Shown here: in pieces, positions 1-7,479 of the stretch | Position numbering within the stretch: position 1 is the first letter of the stretch | How the letters are laid out: every line of letters begins with the position of its first letter | Origin: Planctomycetia bacterium | Lineage (GTDB): Bacteria > Planctomycetota > Phycisphaerae > Phycisphaerales > SM1A02 | Direction: 5' to 3' | Length of the DNA stretch: 27,465 bases | Assembly: GCA_005799205.1 (NCBI GenBank) | Contig: SYHM01000168.1 | Span: 1-27,465 of the forward strand | Position numbers and translations under genes: made by a program | The notes under the pieces: model-generated | What the model was told of the DNA's origin: nothing | What the model saw: the letters and a program-made list of their open reading frames with translations, nothing else | Database searches by the model: none

Positions 1-17
1 CATGCGCACGACGACTC

Positions 18-1286
18 TTAGGTGAGTGATCGAGCTGCGGAAGTTCCTGCGACGAATCCACTCGACCAGGCCCACTGAAAACTGAACCCTCCGAGGCGCC
101 CATCGACATCCAGCATCTCGCCGCACATGAAGAGTCCGCGGCAATGCAAACTCTCAAGCTGCTCGAGATTGAGTTGCGAGAGCGGCACCCCGCCCGCCGT
201 TGTTTCAGCCGCCGCGAAGCCGCGTGATCCAGTTGGATGGACCACATTCGAACACACAAGGTGCGTGAATGTGTGCCGTTTGTCGCGAGTGAGCTGCTGG
301 ATGCCGCAGGTGCCATCCACTCCAGCGACACCACAGGCCGCGCGGAGGAACCGCTCGGGCAATCGCGCGCGAAGAGCTCCCAGCAGACTTGTTCCCTTCA
401 ACGCAGTGAGTTCTTGGTCGAGTGACTGCGCCGTCGATCCAGGCAACCAGTTGATGAGAAGATGCGCCCCAGCATCGCTCGACTTCGCCTGCAACCAGTG
501 ACGACTGACGTCGAGAATCGCCGGACCAGAGAGACCAAAGTGCGTGCAGAGCACAGCTCCGTGAATTGACTGGAGTGGACGGCCTGTTCGTTCGCGCACA
601 CTCTTTCCATCTCCGCCCGCAACCGAGATCGCGGCTGGAACTGCGAGGCCGCTGAGCGCGGTCAGCCAGTGATCGGGCGCGAGAGTGAGGGGAACAAGCG
701 CTGGGTGGATCAGTGAGGTCGCAGAGTGCTCGAGTGACTCAGCCATGCGAAGGCCGGCGCCGTCTGATCCCGATTTGGGAAGGCTCAGTCCTCCGGTTGA
801 GAGGATGACCCTCTGGGTGGTGATCGATCCGCTCGCTCCCTCGATGAGGAATCCACCGTCACACTCTTTCACTGAGTCGATGCGCATGGGATGGAGCAGC
901 TGTACTCCGACCTCGCGCGCGGCAGCAAGGAGTGCGTCGAGCACACTCCGGGCGCGGTCAGTTGTGGGAAAGAGTTTGCCCGTTGCCTCGCGCTTGAGTG
1001 TGACACCTTGGCGTTCGAAGAACTCGATGGTGTCCTCGACCTGAAATCGGCGCAGGACGCGGTCGATCAATGCTGGGGTGCTCCCCGAGTAGTCCGATGT
1101 ATGCACCGCATGATGCGTGACATTGCATCGTCCACCACCCGCCACGAGAATCTTGGCACCAAGGGTCTTCGCCCCATCAACCGCAACCACACGAAGCCCC
1201 CGATTCGTCCGTGCGGCCCAGATCGCAGCGAACAGTCCCGCCGCACCAGCGCCGACAACGACGATGTCCGCGCGTTCGATGCTCAC
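18..1286 (-). CDS. BaiN/YhiN (HI0933)-family NAD(P)/FAD-dependent oxidoreductase
   Basis: This is a cytoplasmic flavoprotein of about 422 residues, whose family has no firmly assigned substrate in most bacteria. The N-terminus has an FAD-binding Rossmann loop, GAGAAG at about residues 12-17. It is followed by the family motif AGGGRCNVTH, and the C-terminus carries CGEMLDVDGRLGG and then FQWAWSSG, which closes the FAD site. I chose the GTG start at 1286 because it overlaps the stop of the upstream peptidase gene as GTGA, the same coupling used elsewhere in this run. An ATG at 1328 in frame would add 14 residues that look unlike the family. It is the last clear gene of a minus-strand run that begins with recG. 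The length is normal for the family. The family call is firm and the physiological role is unknown. Confidence 0.9.
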   Translation of the reverse strand: MSIERADIVVVGAGAAGLFAAIWAARTNRGLRVVAVDGAKTLGAKILVAGGGRCNVTHHAVHTSDYSGSTPALIDRVLRRFQVEDTIEFFERQGVTLKREATGKLFPTTDRARSVLDALLAAAREVGVQLLHPMRIDSVKECDGGFLIEGASGSITTQRVILSTGGLSLPKSGSDGAGLRMAESLEHSATSLIHPALVPLTLAPDHWLTALSGLAVPAAISVAGGDGKSVRERTGRPLQSIHGAVLCTHFGLSGPAILDVSRHWLQAKSSDAGAHLLINWLPGSTAQSLDQELTALKGTSLLGALRARLPERFLRAACGVAGVDGTCGIQQLTRDKRHTFTHLVCSNVVHPTGSRGFAAAETTAGGVPLSQLNLEQLESLHCRGLFMCGEMLDVDGRLGGFSFQWAWSSGFVAGTSAARSLT

Positions 1287-3058
1287 TTCGAAGCCGCGAG
1301 AATGAAACGCTGTTCGACTGCAGTGCATTTCTCACCGCAATATCGAAGCGTTCCCGCCGCGCCAGCAGCGCCTTCGACGATGAAGCGAAACGACTCGGTC
1401 GTGAGTCCACCAATGCCCCTCTCAACTGCGAGATCCTCAGGGTGCTTTCGTACCGGGTCAAAGGTCGTCGCAAGTCGCTGCGCCATCGGTCCAGCTGAGA
1501 CAACCCGAATGCCGAGTCCAGAGAGCGTCAAGTGATCGGGCATACCAATGTGCTTGCGGCTCGCACGAACAGTGCGGGTTGGAATGCGGTGGTCGTTCGC
1601 GATAGCGACTGTGACCTGCCAGAGCGCACCACCGAGGGGTTGCACATCGACCGATGAGACTCGCAGCCTTGGCATCTGGCTCGCATGAAAAGCGGTAAAG
1701 GCGAAATTGCGGTGCGCTTCTTCCTCAAGCATGAACGGCGGAGGAATGCGACTCGACCACTTCGTGCCACCCCCCACAAGTACGGTTCCAAACTCGGGAT
1801 GGGGGATTTCCTTCCACTCGCTGGTTGTCTGTCCAAAGAGCACGCGGTCGCGCCATTGCGTCATCTCGTCGGCACTCGGCTCCTTTCCATTTTGCATGAT
1901 CCTGTTGTCGCTCCAGAGTTCATTTGTGAACGAGATGACACCAAGCGACTCGGCGAGCCAGTTCACGAATCCACCGTGCACGGTGTAGAGGTCCTTGTAG
2001 ATCACCATCGGTCGGTAGTGGGGGAGCATCTGGGCTCCAGCGGCCGCGATCGCATCGTAGGTGCTGCGGTCCTCAGCTGGATACTCGCCCTCTCGGTAGT
2101 CCGCTCCAGGACCACGCAAGATCATTCCGCCAGCATTGTGATAACTCTGCGCTGCGGCAATGTTGGGATGCTTGAGTATCCATGCGGCGATCGCGCGCGT
2201 CTCTGGATAGCACAGCGGAAACTCGCCCGCGCCATCTTGCACATGATCTGGCTGCCAGTCTCCAGGCCAGTTGCGATTCATGTCATAACCACCAGGACCA
2301 TCCTCGTTGATCCGACCATCACCGTCGTTGTCGATTCCCTCTGGCCCCGCATGAGACCACTCTCCGTGTTCAAGCGGATCCCCAGCGACATGTGGACGAG
2401 GTTCGGTTGAAACGCGTTCGAGAATGCGCGGGTCTCGCGCATTGCGCCGATGTGTGCCGAGCGGATCCTTGCGCCACATCTGCCCGATCGACCCATCGCG
2501 ATCGAGGTCGTCTGGGCCATCTTCATCAAACGACCCATCGCGATCGTCGTCAACAGGCTTCATGCCCGTGCGTGATGAATGAGGATTGTTCTGTTCACGA
2601 AACCACGCGGCTCGGCCATCGGGATTCACGCTTGACAAGAAGTAGAAGGTCGACTGGTCAACAAGCTCGGTGAGCGGTGCGACCACGCCGTGCGCGCGAC
2701 AGAGGTAGTCGATTGAATAGAGGACCGTCTCGGTCGCCTGAACTTCGTTCCCGTGGATGTTCCCATCGATCCACATCGCGGGTTTGGATTGCGGCGCGCC
2801 CGTCGATTGGTTGTTGAGAGTGACGACGATGAGGGGTCGACCTTGGACGGATCTTCCAATCTCCTCGACGCTGAGCAGGTGCGGATATGCCGCGACCAGT
2901 CTCTGGATGATCGCGAGGACTTGGTCATAGTCATAAAACCGATTCCACGCGATCTCAACCTTTGCAGGTAACTGCTGCTGAGCGTCCGAACTCTGCGCCA
3001 GAGCGACAAGTGCGACAAGGTTGCATATCAGCAGGCGAAGGAGCGTCTTCGTGTTCAT
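1283..3058 (-). CDS. Secreted M14 zinc carboxypeptidase, catalytic residues intact
   Basis: This is a metallocarboxypeptidase of about 591 residues that should remove C-terminal residues from peptides outside the cytoplasm. The first ~26 residues form a signal peptide (basic start, hydrophobic core, cleavage near SDAQ). Zinc ligands are visible: HGNE gives H102 and E105, and SYHN gives H307. The catalytic Glu is E380 in FTNELW, and NRNW near residue 261 fits substrate binding. Between the first two parts of the site lie Asp-rich DDDRDG, DLDRDG and DNDGDG stretches that resemble calcium-binding loops. The last ~130 residues form a separate domain shared with the neighbouring paralogue. ATG at 3058 was chosen because it overlaps the upstream stop as ATGA and begins the signal peptide. 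An in-frame extension to 3331 lies inside the upstream gene and looks like noise. The substrate is unknown. Confidence 0.9.
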   Translation of the reverse strand: MNTKTLLRLLICNLVALVALAQSSDAQQQLPAKVEIAWNRFYDYDQVLAIIQRLVAAYPHLLSVEEIGRSVQGRPLIVVTLNNQSTGAPQSKPAMWIDGNIHGNEVQATETVLYSIDYLCRAHGVVAPLTELVDQSTFYFLSSVNPDGRAAWFREQNNPHSSRTGMKPVDDDRDGSFDEDGPDDLDRDGSIGQMWRKDPLGTHRRNARDPRILERVSTEPRPHVAGDPLEHGEWSHAGPEGIDNDGDGRINEDGPGGYDMNRNWPGDWQPDHVQDGAGEFPLCYPETRAIAAWILKHPNIAAAQSYHNAGGMILRGPGADYREGEYPAEDRSTYDAIAAAGAQMLPHYRPMVIYKDLYTVHGGFVNWLAESLGVISFTNELWSDNRIMQNGKEPSADEMTQWRDRVLFGQTTSEWKEIPHPEFGTVLVGGGTKWSSRIPPPFMLEEEAHRNFAFTAFHASQMPRLRVSSVDVQPLGGALWQVTVAIANDHRIPTRTVRASRKHIGMPDHLTLSGLGIRVVSAGPMAQRLATTFDPVRKHPEDLAVERGIGGLTTESFRFIVEGAAGAAGTLRYCGEKCTAVEQRFILAASK

Positions 3059-4740
3059 GGGGTCACCGTGATCATTGAAAGGCTTGCGTCTGGCGAGACG
3101 GTGATGCGCTGCGTTCCCGCTGGAATCCACACGACTTCGAGGGTCGTCTGTTCTCGCGCGGGTGTACGCACGATCCAGCGAAAGTGCTTGCGATCTCCTG
3201 CTCCTCCAAGTCCCTCTATGAGCGTCACGCGCTGGCCACTCAGCAGATGGTCCTTGGGTGTCGAAAGGCGTACGAGAATTGGCGGTTGCTGCTTGTTGAT
3301 TCGCCCCATCGCCGAGGCGGTCGGCAACCACCCTTCGTTCACGACTTCACACTGCAATTCGAGCACTCCCGGTGCGATCGCTCGTGCGCTGACATTGCGC
3401 AGCGCAACCCGCGGCTGCTTCGACGCAAGCTCACTGCACAACGTTGTGAGTGCGGTCGCCAGGCGGGGGAGTTCACTCGGAGGGGGGTCACTTCGAAACT
3501 GGCTTCGAAACCCGCCGATTTCAACGGGACCAAGCGTGGGATGTTGAAACGGGGTCCATTCAATGAAACCACGGTGCCCTTGGTCTCGGTCACTCCACTG
3601 CAACCAGGCAGCATCGTCGGTATTGGCAGCGGTGAGGGGAGGCGCTGGCGCCGTGGTCGCGACCTCCCCCGGCGGTTGGGGGGCGGGAGATGGATCGGGG
3701 CGACCCCACAACTGCGTCGCAAAGGTCGGAATTCCGCGGTGCGCGTACAACCAAAGCGCAAGTGATCCTGACGGATCGCACTCTTGAAATCGCGCCTGGC
3801 CTGCGAGTTCCTTCCAGCGCGTACCGAGAGCCTCCCAGACCGCACGGTCGCCACCATCGAGCGCGAGTGGGGTCTTGCCGGTGATGTCGCGCGGTTGAGC
3901 ATCAGGGGTTCGCGCGAGGCTCTCCCACCTCCCAATCACAACTCCCGCGATGATGCGCGGATGGTCAAGCACAAACGCTGCGATCGACTGCGACTCAGGC
4001 TCGCTCAATTGCGTTGCCCCGACGGCGCGGTCGAATTCCTCCCAGCGGTGCGGAAAATTTCGGTCGATCTCGACGCCCCCGATGGCATCTTCAGCGATCA
4101 GGCCGTCCTGGTCTGAGTCCAGACCCTCAATCCAGAGTGTGTGCGTCGCGCGCAAGTCCTTCGTTGCATCTGGCGTGCGCATTAACCTCGGATCTGCTGG
4201 ATCGGGCAGGTGTGTCGGAGGGTCTTCGGCAGGAGGAGCGAGCCGGCGCATCATCGTGATCGCACCGTCACCATTGATGTCTTGGGGGTGGTCTTCGTTG
4301 ACGCGCCCGTCACGATCCTCATCGATCGGGCGCAGATTCCGGCTGGCATCGACTGTGCAGAGGGCTCCAACCCTCGAGTACGCATCGGGGTTTGCGCATG
4401 GAACGATGTAGAACGTGGTCGAGCGCAGCAATTCGTGGTTGGTGAGCAACTCTTGTGCGACGCGCACACTCACAGCGACTGAACTTGGACGCAACCCGTC
4501 GAGGCCAGCGACCAACAGCACTGCCGGCTTTTGTGCGTGCGTGAGAATGTTCTCGCTGATTGTGAGCACATCAATGGGAATCCCGCTGAATGACGCCCCG
4601 ATCGGAGTGAGTGACGCTCGCCCTGGATTGTCAGCAACCAGCATTCGAGCGAGCGCAAGTGCCTCAGTCGGGGTGACTGCGGGCGGCACTGGTTCGCCGC
4701 CGAGGGCGACCGCCAACGAGATCAAGATCGTGAGTGACAT
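3055..4740 (-). CDS. M14-fold pseudoenzyme, tandem paralogue of the downstream carboxypeptidase
   Basis: This is a 561-residue exported protein (signal peptide about residues 1-15). It aligns with the next gene along most of its length: the NPD segment near 118, Asp-rich EDRDG, INGDG and DSDQDG stretches, DRNF near 226, SIAAFVLDHP near 252, and a similar C-terminal domain. Every catalytic position has changed. HGNE has become DGLR (D81, R84), the third zinc His is G270, and the catalytic Glu is Q343 in TQLW. It should therefore neither bind zinc in the M14 way nor cleave peptides. The reading frame is intact and a GGAG Shine-Dalgarno sits nine bases upstream of the ATG, so it is a maintained gene rather than a decayed one. 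It starts three bases after the DUF3299-like gene. A regulatory, binding or scaffold role for the active paralogue is inference. Confidence 0.85.
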   Translation of the reverse strand: MSLTILISLAVALGGEPVPPAVTPTEALALARMLVADNPGRASLTPIGASFSGIPIDVLTISENILTHAQKPAVLLVAGLDGLRPSSVAVSVRVAQELLTNHELLRSTTFYIVPCANPDAYSRVGALCTVDASRNLRPIDEDRDGRVNEDHPQDINGDGAITMMRRLAPPAEDPPTHLPDPADPRLMRTPDATKDLRATHTLWIEGLDSDQDGLIAEDAIGGVEIDRNFPHRWEEFDRAVGATQLSEPESQSIAAFVLDHPRIIAGVVIGRWESLARTPDAQPRDITGKTPLALDGGDRAVWEALGTRWKELAGQARFQECDPSGSLALWLYAHRGIPTFATQLWGRPDPSPAPQPPGEVATTAPAPPLTAANTDDAAWLQWSDRDQGHRGFIEWTPFQHPTLGPVEIGGFRSQFRSDPPPSELPRLATALTTLCSELASKQPRVALRNVSARAIAPGVLELQCEVVNEGWLPTASAMGRINKQQPPILVRLSTPKDHLLSGQRVTLIEGLGGAGDRKHFRWIVRTPAREQTTLEVVWIPAGTQRITVSPDASLSMITVTP

Positions 4741-4743
4741 CAG

Positions 4744-5457
4744 TTACATCTCCGTTGAGAGCGTTGCGTGATCCATGGTGTACAGACCAACGAGCCAGCG
4801 ATCGACGAGGTACGGGTCGACATGCAGAACTCCTTCGACCGTGCCGATTCTCACGACATGGCGCTTTGAATTGTCAGCGGGCACAGCGAGCTTCACCTCA
4901 ATGGCGTCGTACGGCGATGGCGGGACCCCAATGCAGCAGCCATCCCACTGATTCAGCATCACGAGACACTCGTCGCTTTCGGTTGTGACAAGCGGAAACG
5001 CGATGAACCCAGAGATTCGCACGAAGGCGCCATTCAGCAGCGCGATCCTCTGTGGAATCACACGCTCGCCGAGCCGAGGGATGAAGGTATCGGAGGCACT
5101 GACGAGCAACTCCCACGTGATCTCGTAGGGGCTCTCTTTCGTGCCCGCACCTGGAATCCGAAAAGTGCCGTCGGCCACGAGCGCGTCAGCCTCTCGCGAG
5201 ATGACGCCGGGTCGCACAGTCGCCTCGTTGATCTTCTGATCGAGTCCGATGGCAACCGACTGTGAATTCACCGCTGGCTTGGGTTGAGCCAACGGCTCGA
5301 CTGACGGCGGAGCCGCAGGCTCACGATGCAGAGTCGGCTCACCTTCAGTCGACGCCGGCGCAAGGTCGACGTCTGGCGGTTTCGCTGGACTCGAGAGCAA
5401 CAAGGCAACTCCGCCAGAGCAAGCGAGCAGCAAGATGGTGATCCAAAAAGCACGCAC
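4744..5457 (-). CDS. Membrane-anchored DUF3299-like protein
   Basis: This protein of about 237 residues has one hydrophobic segment at roughly residues 4-22, then a Pro/Ala/Glu-rich linker, then a globular domain facing the periplasm. The end of that domain reads RISGFIAFP, followed about 20 residues later by CCIGVPPSPYDAIEV. This matches the small beta-rich DUF3299 pattern (G-[YF]-hydrophobic-P, then C-I-x-VPP-P). I assign the GTG at 5457 because an AGGAG at 5465-5469 lies seven bases upstream, embedded in the permease stop codon, and the transmembrane helix follows at once. The longer frame to 5688 lies inside the permease gene. DUF3299 proteins often sit beside MacB/FtsX-type ABC genes, as here, which suggests the protein works with that transporter. 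The molecular function is unknown. Confidence 0.75.
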   Translation of the reverse strand: MRAFWITILLLACSGGVALLLSSPAKPPDVDLAPASTEGEPTLHREPAAPPSVEPLAQPKPAVNSQSVAIGLDQKINEATVRPGVISREADALVADGTFRIPGAGTKESPYEITWELLVSASDTFIPRLGERVIPQRIALLNGAFVRISGFIAFPLVTTESDECLVMLNQWDGCCIGVPPSPYDAIEVKLAVPADNSKRHVVRIGTVEGVLHVDPYLVDRWLVGLYTMDHATLSTEM

Positions 5458-5464
5458 CGCAATT

Positions 5465-5469
5465 CTCCT
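5465..5469 (-). promoter_or_regulatory. Shine-Dalgarno that fixes the GTG start of the DUF3299-like gene
   Basis: AGGAG on the minus strand overlaps the TAG stop of the permease gene (5468-5470). It sits seven bases upstream of the GTG at 5457. This is the best ribosome binding site in the minus-strand run, and it implies translation re-initiation directly after the permease stop. Confidence 0.75.
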
Positions 5470-6778
5470 ACGCGATCGGGCGCAAGTGCCGAGCAACGGC
5501 AGTTCGGTAACTCTGAATTGCGGGCACGACTCCTGCGCACGCAGCGAGCAGAGTCGCACCAGCGGTGACGAGCAGTGCTGAGCGCCAATCAATCCCCGCG
5601 CCGACGCGCACGCCGATACGGTCGGCGAGCAGTGAACTGGCAAATTCGCACCCGATGAGCGCGAGCGCAACCCCACCGAGCGCACCAAGAACCCCGATGA
5701 GGGTGCTCTCGGTCACCGCGAGCATGAAGACTCTCCACGCACTCGCGCCGAGCACCCGCAGAATCGCGACCTGTCGCCGACGGAGGTCCATCGATGCAAC
5801 CATTGCGAGCATGATGCTGAGCGCGCTTGACAGCAGGACGACGAGGGCGAGAGCGACGAAGAGCCAATCGATGTCTCCGACGATCGCCATCAATCGGCCA
5901 ATCTGCTGGGCTGGCTGCGCAACAGTGATCGAGGTGTCTCGTCGCAATCGATCGAGTTGCACTGAAAGCGATGCCGATGCGTCGCTCCCTGGACGTGTTG
6001 GCAGGCGAAGCAGGATCCCTGTAATGAGCTTCTCAGAGTCGGTGAGGTCATCGGCATCCACATGGGCATGATCGTGTTCATGATCGTGCGCCTCGTCCGC
6101 GTGTGCAGGCTCGTCGGTCGTTTGCTCGCGGCGTTCCTCGGCGTGAATGATCCATGTGCTTTGCAGACTCGTGAAAAGCGCGCGGTCGTGCGCTGACCCT
6201 GTTGGTTCGAGGATTCCTACAACGGTGTATGGGTGTTCCGCGTGTTCGTGATCCGCGAGACTCTGTCCGCTCGCTCCATGGTTCATCACGATCGCATCTG
6301 CAAGGGAGAGCCCATGCTCGCGTGCAGCCTGCGATCCAACGACCACCTCGAAATCACCCTTGAAGCCCACTCCCTGTGCCAATCGAAATGGCTCTCCAGC
6401 CACGGGCTCGAAGTCGGTCAGAAACCGAGCCTCGCACGCCATCACTGGCGAACCGCGATAGGAATCGCCCAGTTGGGTCGGGATCGCCCACGCCCAAGGA
6501 AAACTTCCATCGATCTCTTTGAACTTGGCCCATGAGATTGGGTTTGACGGCGCGTTCGCATAGAACATGCCATTCAAAACAGCCACGAGAGGGCTTGCAT
6601 CGGCGCTGACCAAGAGATGCACGTTGCCGGTTCCACGGCGAAAGGCGTCAGCTGCTGCTTCTCGAAGCGAGAGCAACACAAGCAAGAGCGCGACCGAGAC
6701 GGTCACCATCGCCATCGTCATAGATGTCGACAATTGGCGAGCACGCAGACTTCTCCACACGAGCAGCAGGTCGCTCAT
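5468..6778 (-). CDS. FtsX/MacB-type ABC transporter permease with His-rich periplasmic loop
   Basis: This 436-residue inner-membrane protein has the FtsX/MacB layout. There is one N-terminal transmembrane helix (about 19-38), a large extracytoplasmic domain (about 40-285), and three C-terminal helices (about 285-315, 340-370 and 390-415). The conserved RRRQVAILRVLGAS segment follows the second helix. The extracytoplasmic domain contains two metal-binding-like His clusters: DHEHAEH near 177-182 and an H/D/E-rich run at about 226-239 with alternating HDHEHDHAH. The gene overlaps the ATPase gene by four bases (ATGA). Such permeases usually move or release lipids, lipoproteins, peptides or signals by mechanotransmission. 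The His clusters, together with the DUF3299-like neighbour, recall zinc-regulated ABC loci, but zinc as cargo or ligand is inference. Confidence 0.88.
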   Translation of the reverse strand: MSDLLLVWRSLRARQLSTSMTMAMVTVSVALLLVLLSLREAAADAFRRGTGNVHLLVSADASPLVAVLNGMFYANAPSNPISWAKFKEIDGSFPWAWAIPTQLGDSYRGSPVMACEARFLTDFEPVAGEPFRLAQGVGFKGDFEVVVGSQAAREHGLSLADAIVMNHGASGQSLADHEHAEHPYTVVGILEPTGSAHDRALFTSLQSTWIIHAEERREQTTDEPAHADEAHDHEHDHAHVDADDLTDSEKLITGILLRLPTRPGSDASASLSVQLDRLRRDTSITVAQPAQQIGRLMAIVGDIDWLFVALALVVLLSSALSIMLAMVASMDLRRRQVAILRVLGASAWRVFMLAVTESTLIGVLGALGGVALALIGCEFASSLLADRIGVRVGAGIDWRSALLVTAGATLLAACAGVVPAIQSYRTAVARHLRPIA

Positions 6779-7470
6779 CTCGCTCCTCGCTGACCCGCGA
6801 ACGCTTCGACGTCAATCACCCGTGCAAAGTCACTGCGCAGCGATGGGTCGTGGCTCGTCACGATGAGCGCGGCGCCAGCGTTCCGTGCCGCTGTTTGAAT
6901 GAGGTCGATCGTGGTACGCGCATTGGTTGGATCAAGGCTCGCTGTTGGTTCATCAGCAAGGATCACTGACGGCTTCACGGACACAGCGCGGGCGACTGCA
7001 ACGCGCTGCTGTTGACCAATGGAAAGAGTCTCGACTCGGGCGGCGGTCTCGGTGATCCCAAGGAGTGCAAGGGCTTGCTGCGCTCGAGTGGACTGCTCGG
7101 CGGGAGTGCAGCCAGCGAGCATGAGGGCAAGCGCGACGTTCTCGTGCGCGGAGAAACCGGGCAACAGGTTGAGCGTTTGAAAGATCATCCCAATGTGCCG
7201 ACCCCGAAATGCATCTCGCGCCGCCGTCCCCAACTTGGTGAGATCTGTGCCATGAATCCACACAGAACCAGTGCGCACGCTCTCGAGTCCAGCGATCAGA
7301 GCCAACAGCGTTGACTTGCCACTCCCAGACCGACCGGAAAGCAAGATGTGTTCTCCCGCGGCGACCTGCATGTCTGGCACCGCGAGGGAGAAACCTCGCC
7401 CGTAGTCAAAGGTCACTCCGACGAGGGACAGCGCATACGTGGCGGGGGCGGCACTCGGAGCACGAACCAT
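6775..7470 (-). CDS. ABC transporter ATP-binding protein (LolD/MacB type)
   Basis: This 231-residue cytoplasmic ATPase powers the adjacent permease. It carries Walker A GRSGSGKST (about residues 46-54), a Q-loop in MIFQTLNLLPGF, the signature LSIGQQQRVAVARA, Walker B VILADEPTASLDP, and the H-loop SHD. Signature and length place it in the LolD/MacB/FtsE subfamily, which pairs with FtsX-fold permeases. Its stop overlaps the permease start as ATGA. It begins nine bases after the recG stop with no strong Shine-Dalgarno, so it may depend on coupling to recG translation. It is clearly functional by motif, but the cargo cannot be read from the ATPase. Confidence 0.93.
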   Translation of the reverse strand: MVRAPSAAPATYALSLVGVTFDYGRGFSLAVPDMQVAAGEHILLSGRSGSGKSTLLALIAGLESVRTGSVWIHGTDLTKLGTAARDAFRGRHIGMIFQTLNLLPGFSAHENVALALMLAGCTPAEQSTRAQQALALLGITETAARVETLSIGQQQRVAVARAVSVKPSVILADEPTASLDPTNARTTIDLIQTAARNAGAALIVTSHDPSLRSDFARVIDVEAFAGQRGAR

Positions 7471-7479
7471 CGTCAGAGG

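Noticed and set aside
1..3. Possible ATG of another minus-strand gene continuing out of the window
   Set aside because: Only one codon is present, and there is no Shine-Dalgarno. It cannot be supported from this sequence.
1685..2410. 241-codon plus-strand frame
   Set aside because: It is opposite the intact M14 carboxypeptidase gene, which has all catalytic residues, and it shows no family features.
3059..3331. N-terminal extension of the active M14 peptidase gene
   Set aside because: It lies inside the upstream paralogue and precedes a proper signal peptide. The ATGA overlap at 3055-3058 marks the real start.
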